From: Apostichopus japonicus
Taxonomy: Eukaryota; Echinodermata; Holothuroidea; Aspidochirotida; Stichopodidae
Direction: 5' to 3'
Assembly (NCBI RefSeq): GCF_037975245.1
Contig: NC_092571.1
Coordinates: 25,498,564-25,562,563, forward strand
Length of the DNA stretch: 64,000 nt
Part shown: one piece after another, positions 62,125-64,000 of the stretch
How positions within the stretch are numbered: the first letter of the stretch is position 1
Layout: the number at the start of each line of letters is the position of its first letter
The notes under the pieces: generated by a model
What the model was told of the DNA's origin: nothing
Database searches by the model: none
Seen by the model: the letters and a program-made list of their open reading frames with translations, nothing else
Position numbers and translations under genes: made by a program

Positions 62125-64000
62125 CTAAAGGAGAAAACAAAATAGATTGGACAAAATCATAAATCATACATTGGACAAAATCATTGGACAAAATCATGTT
62201 TTTTAACAAGGCTTTGAGACTTGTATGGTGGCTAAACCTAATATGGCTTTTTTTGACTTCCACACAAACAATAGGGACTTAGTCAGCAAGCCAGTTGGCT
62301 TAGTGATTCCTTGCCATATTTTGGTATGAGAATTAACAGTAACAGCTCAGACAAGATTCTTAAGCCAGGACCATTACTGACTTCCAGGTGATCAGCAAGA
62401 TTCTTTCAAAATTGTGGACGTACGGTATACCCTATAATGTAAGAAGTTCATCATTAAAGCTTGACCTTGGATTCAGGTTCTTGTACTCAATAAGGTGGAT
62501 CACATCATCACACTTTCCGAGCATGTCGTTCATCCCAACTTTACTTTGAGAGACTTTCACCACGTTTGCACGTTTTCAGATTTTGAGCTATGTTGACATC
62601 ATATGACCTTTGACATCACCAATTTCAAGTAGGATCATTGCTCTCACCAATTGGGGATCTACATACTAACGTATCAACTGCAACTAAGCCGATATCGTAC
62701 TCTAAGCAGATATAGCACTCTCTCAACACTGTGTGCCTCTCACTCATATAGTAGCACTGCATGGATCATCACTACTGTATTATTGTTGTTTTGATGTTTG
62801 TTTTCGGCTGTGCTCCAAGATTAGCACTCTAGAGATTTAACCTATTTCCTTTAATTTCCTACTCAGCAGACTTACAGTACGTGTGCACGCACACGTATCT
62901 GAATTTGTGAATTATATATATTGTACAATAAGGCTTGCTTGAGTCATTGCACTGACCCAAGAATAACAATGACTGAAAAACAAAGAAACCGTGATCAAAC
63001 AAAAAGACGACTTGGACAAGCCATCGAGGGCGATGCATAATTAATATGATTTTAAAAGATGCTGCTTTGCCTATTGTTTTTAAGAGTACCATTCTTATAT
63101 TTCAAAATTTCATTGCTACTACTGTACTGTCATACAACTGCCAAAGAGCTTAAATGCAGGAACATGTAATCCTAGGACAGTTTAATACTGCCAACTAGTA
63201 TGGTAACTTTTTACAGCGAGACTCGTGGCATTATGTATGGCCGTACGCATGGGACTTCTCAATCTCATATGTACTGTACAGTATGCAAACTACTTAAATG
63301 GGGAAGAGAAAGAGAAAGTAGATTCACAGTACGTGGAATTGTGTCTGAACGATGAGTTTTATTGAAGAGTTTTAAGATAGGTTTGGACACTAAATAAAAA
63401 TATTTGTTGAAAAATCTATGTTAACACCTATCCTTAGTTGGTGGATCTAGATACTTGATGAATGATGAACTGGAAATTGTGCCCTAAGGCCACAGTACAT
63501 GGGCCGCTGCAACAATTTGAAGAACAAACTTCGATATCGAAAGTAAACTACAGTAGCACTGCACGGAAGTACTCATAAAAAAAAAAATAAAAAAAATAAA
63601 AATAACTTCTGAAAAATGGTGTTTCCCCTTTCACATGTATGATATAGTCCTTTGCATGTAGCAGTTTCGACTGCTCTGAACTTTAGTCTCAGATTATCAA
63701 TTACTATGGTTCCTGTGTAGAAAAACTGCAATGCATCATTGCACAGTTTGTATACATAGCAATCTGCCCACTCTGCATGGCATTTTGCGATGCAATGCAA
63801 TATATACTTGATAAATTACTCCCTGTATCATATTTGGATATTAATTAGTTCATTTCCTTCGAAAAAGAGCAAAATATAAGCCAGATTTGCAGAATTTGAA
63901 GGGTTTATGCTTAATTTTTCCTTCTTTTGAAAAGTTGGAATAGAAAGGTGGTATTCTAAAAAGAAGTATTTGACATGAAAACAATATTTTCAGAAATTTG
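62125..64000 (-). other. Part of CDC42 intron 1
   Basis: The acceptor of the VFDNY exon is at 62125-62126 on the minus strand, so this belongs to the intron before it. I looked for the P-loop exon (GDGAVGKTCLL) and did not find it. A short TTGGACAAAATCAT repeat lies at about 62149-62197 and an A-rich run at about 63578-63603. Confidence 0.5.

Overview
The window is eukaryotic nuclear DNA from an animal. It is AT-rich, intron-containing and crowded with microsatellites, minisatellites and short inverted-repeat transposons. The three genes have complete metazoan domain architecture. The style of the repeats suggests a marine invertebrate deuterostome such as an echinoderm, but I cannot fix the species from sequence alone. 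There is no operon, CRISPR or prokaryotic signal.

Layout. About 1-27.4 kb: gene-poor. It holds a terminal-inverted-repeat (hAT-like) element with perfect 8-bp target duplications at the left edge, an eight-copy 82-bp satellite (9430-10083), long (TA)n tracts including one inside a hairpin, a TTAA-flanked MITE (16455-16761) and a TGTA-rich minisatellite (17600-17935). I find no convincing coding exon there. 27.8-35.8 kb (minus strand): a complete five-coding-exon LRRC47 gene, with two transposons in its introns and a tandem triplication covering its last codons and 3'UTR. 36.7-37.1 kb: a second hAT-like element. 38.25-52.4 kb (plus strand): a complete 16-coding-exon NOP2 (p120/NOL1) gene. Its sixth intron is an AT-AC, U12-type intron, as in human. 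52.4-58.4 kb: the convergent intergenic and 3'UTR interval, with several minisatellites and a MITE. 58.4-62.1 kb (minus strand): the last four coding exons of CDC42. Its first coding exon lies beyond the right edge.

How the genes relate. NOP2 is the nucleolar 28S rRNA cytosine-5 methyltransferase and LRRC47 carries a tRNA-synthetase-like B3/B4 domain, so this divergent pair is translation-related. CDC42 is a Rho-family GTPase and is functionally separate. NOP2 and LRRC47 are head to head, about 2.45 kb apart from ATG to ATG. NOP2 and CDC42 are tail to tail.

The three gene models were assembled by hand: every exon junction was checked for GT-AG (or AT-AC) ends and matching reading phase. The coding lengths come out as whole numbers of codons: 788 aa for NOP2, 555 aa for LRRC47 and 156 aa of CDC42.

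Most notable observations: the conserved AT-AC intron whose branch-site region is directly duplicated; the in-frame 120-bp triplication around the LRRC47 stop codon; three hAT-like elements each with exact 8-bp target duplications; three copies of one TTAA-type MITE; and two LINE 3' tails inside NOP2 introns.
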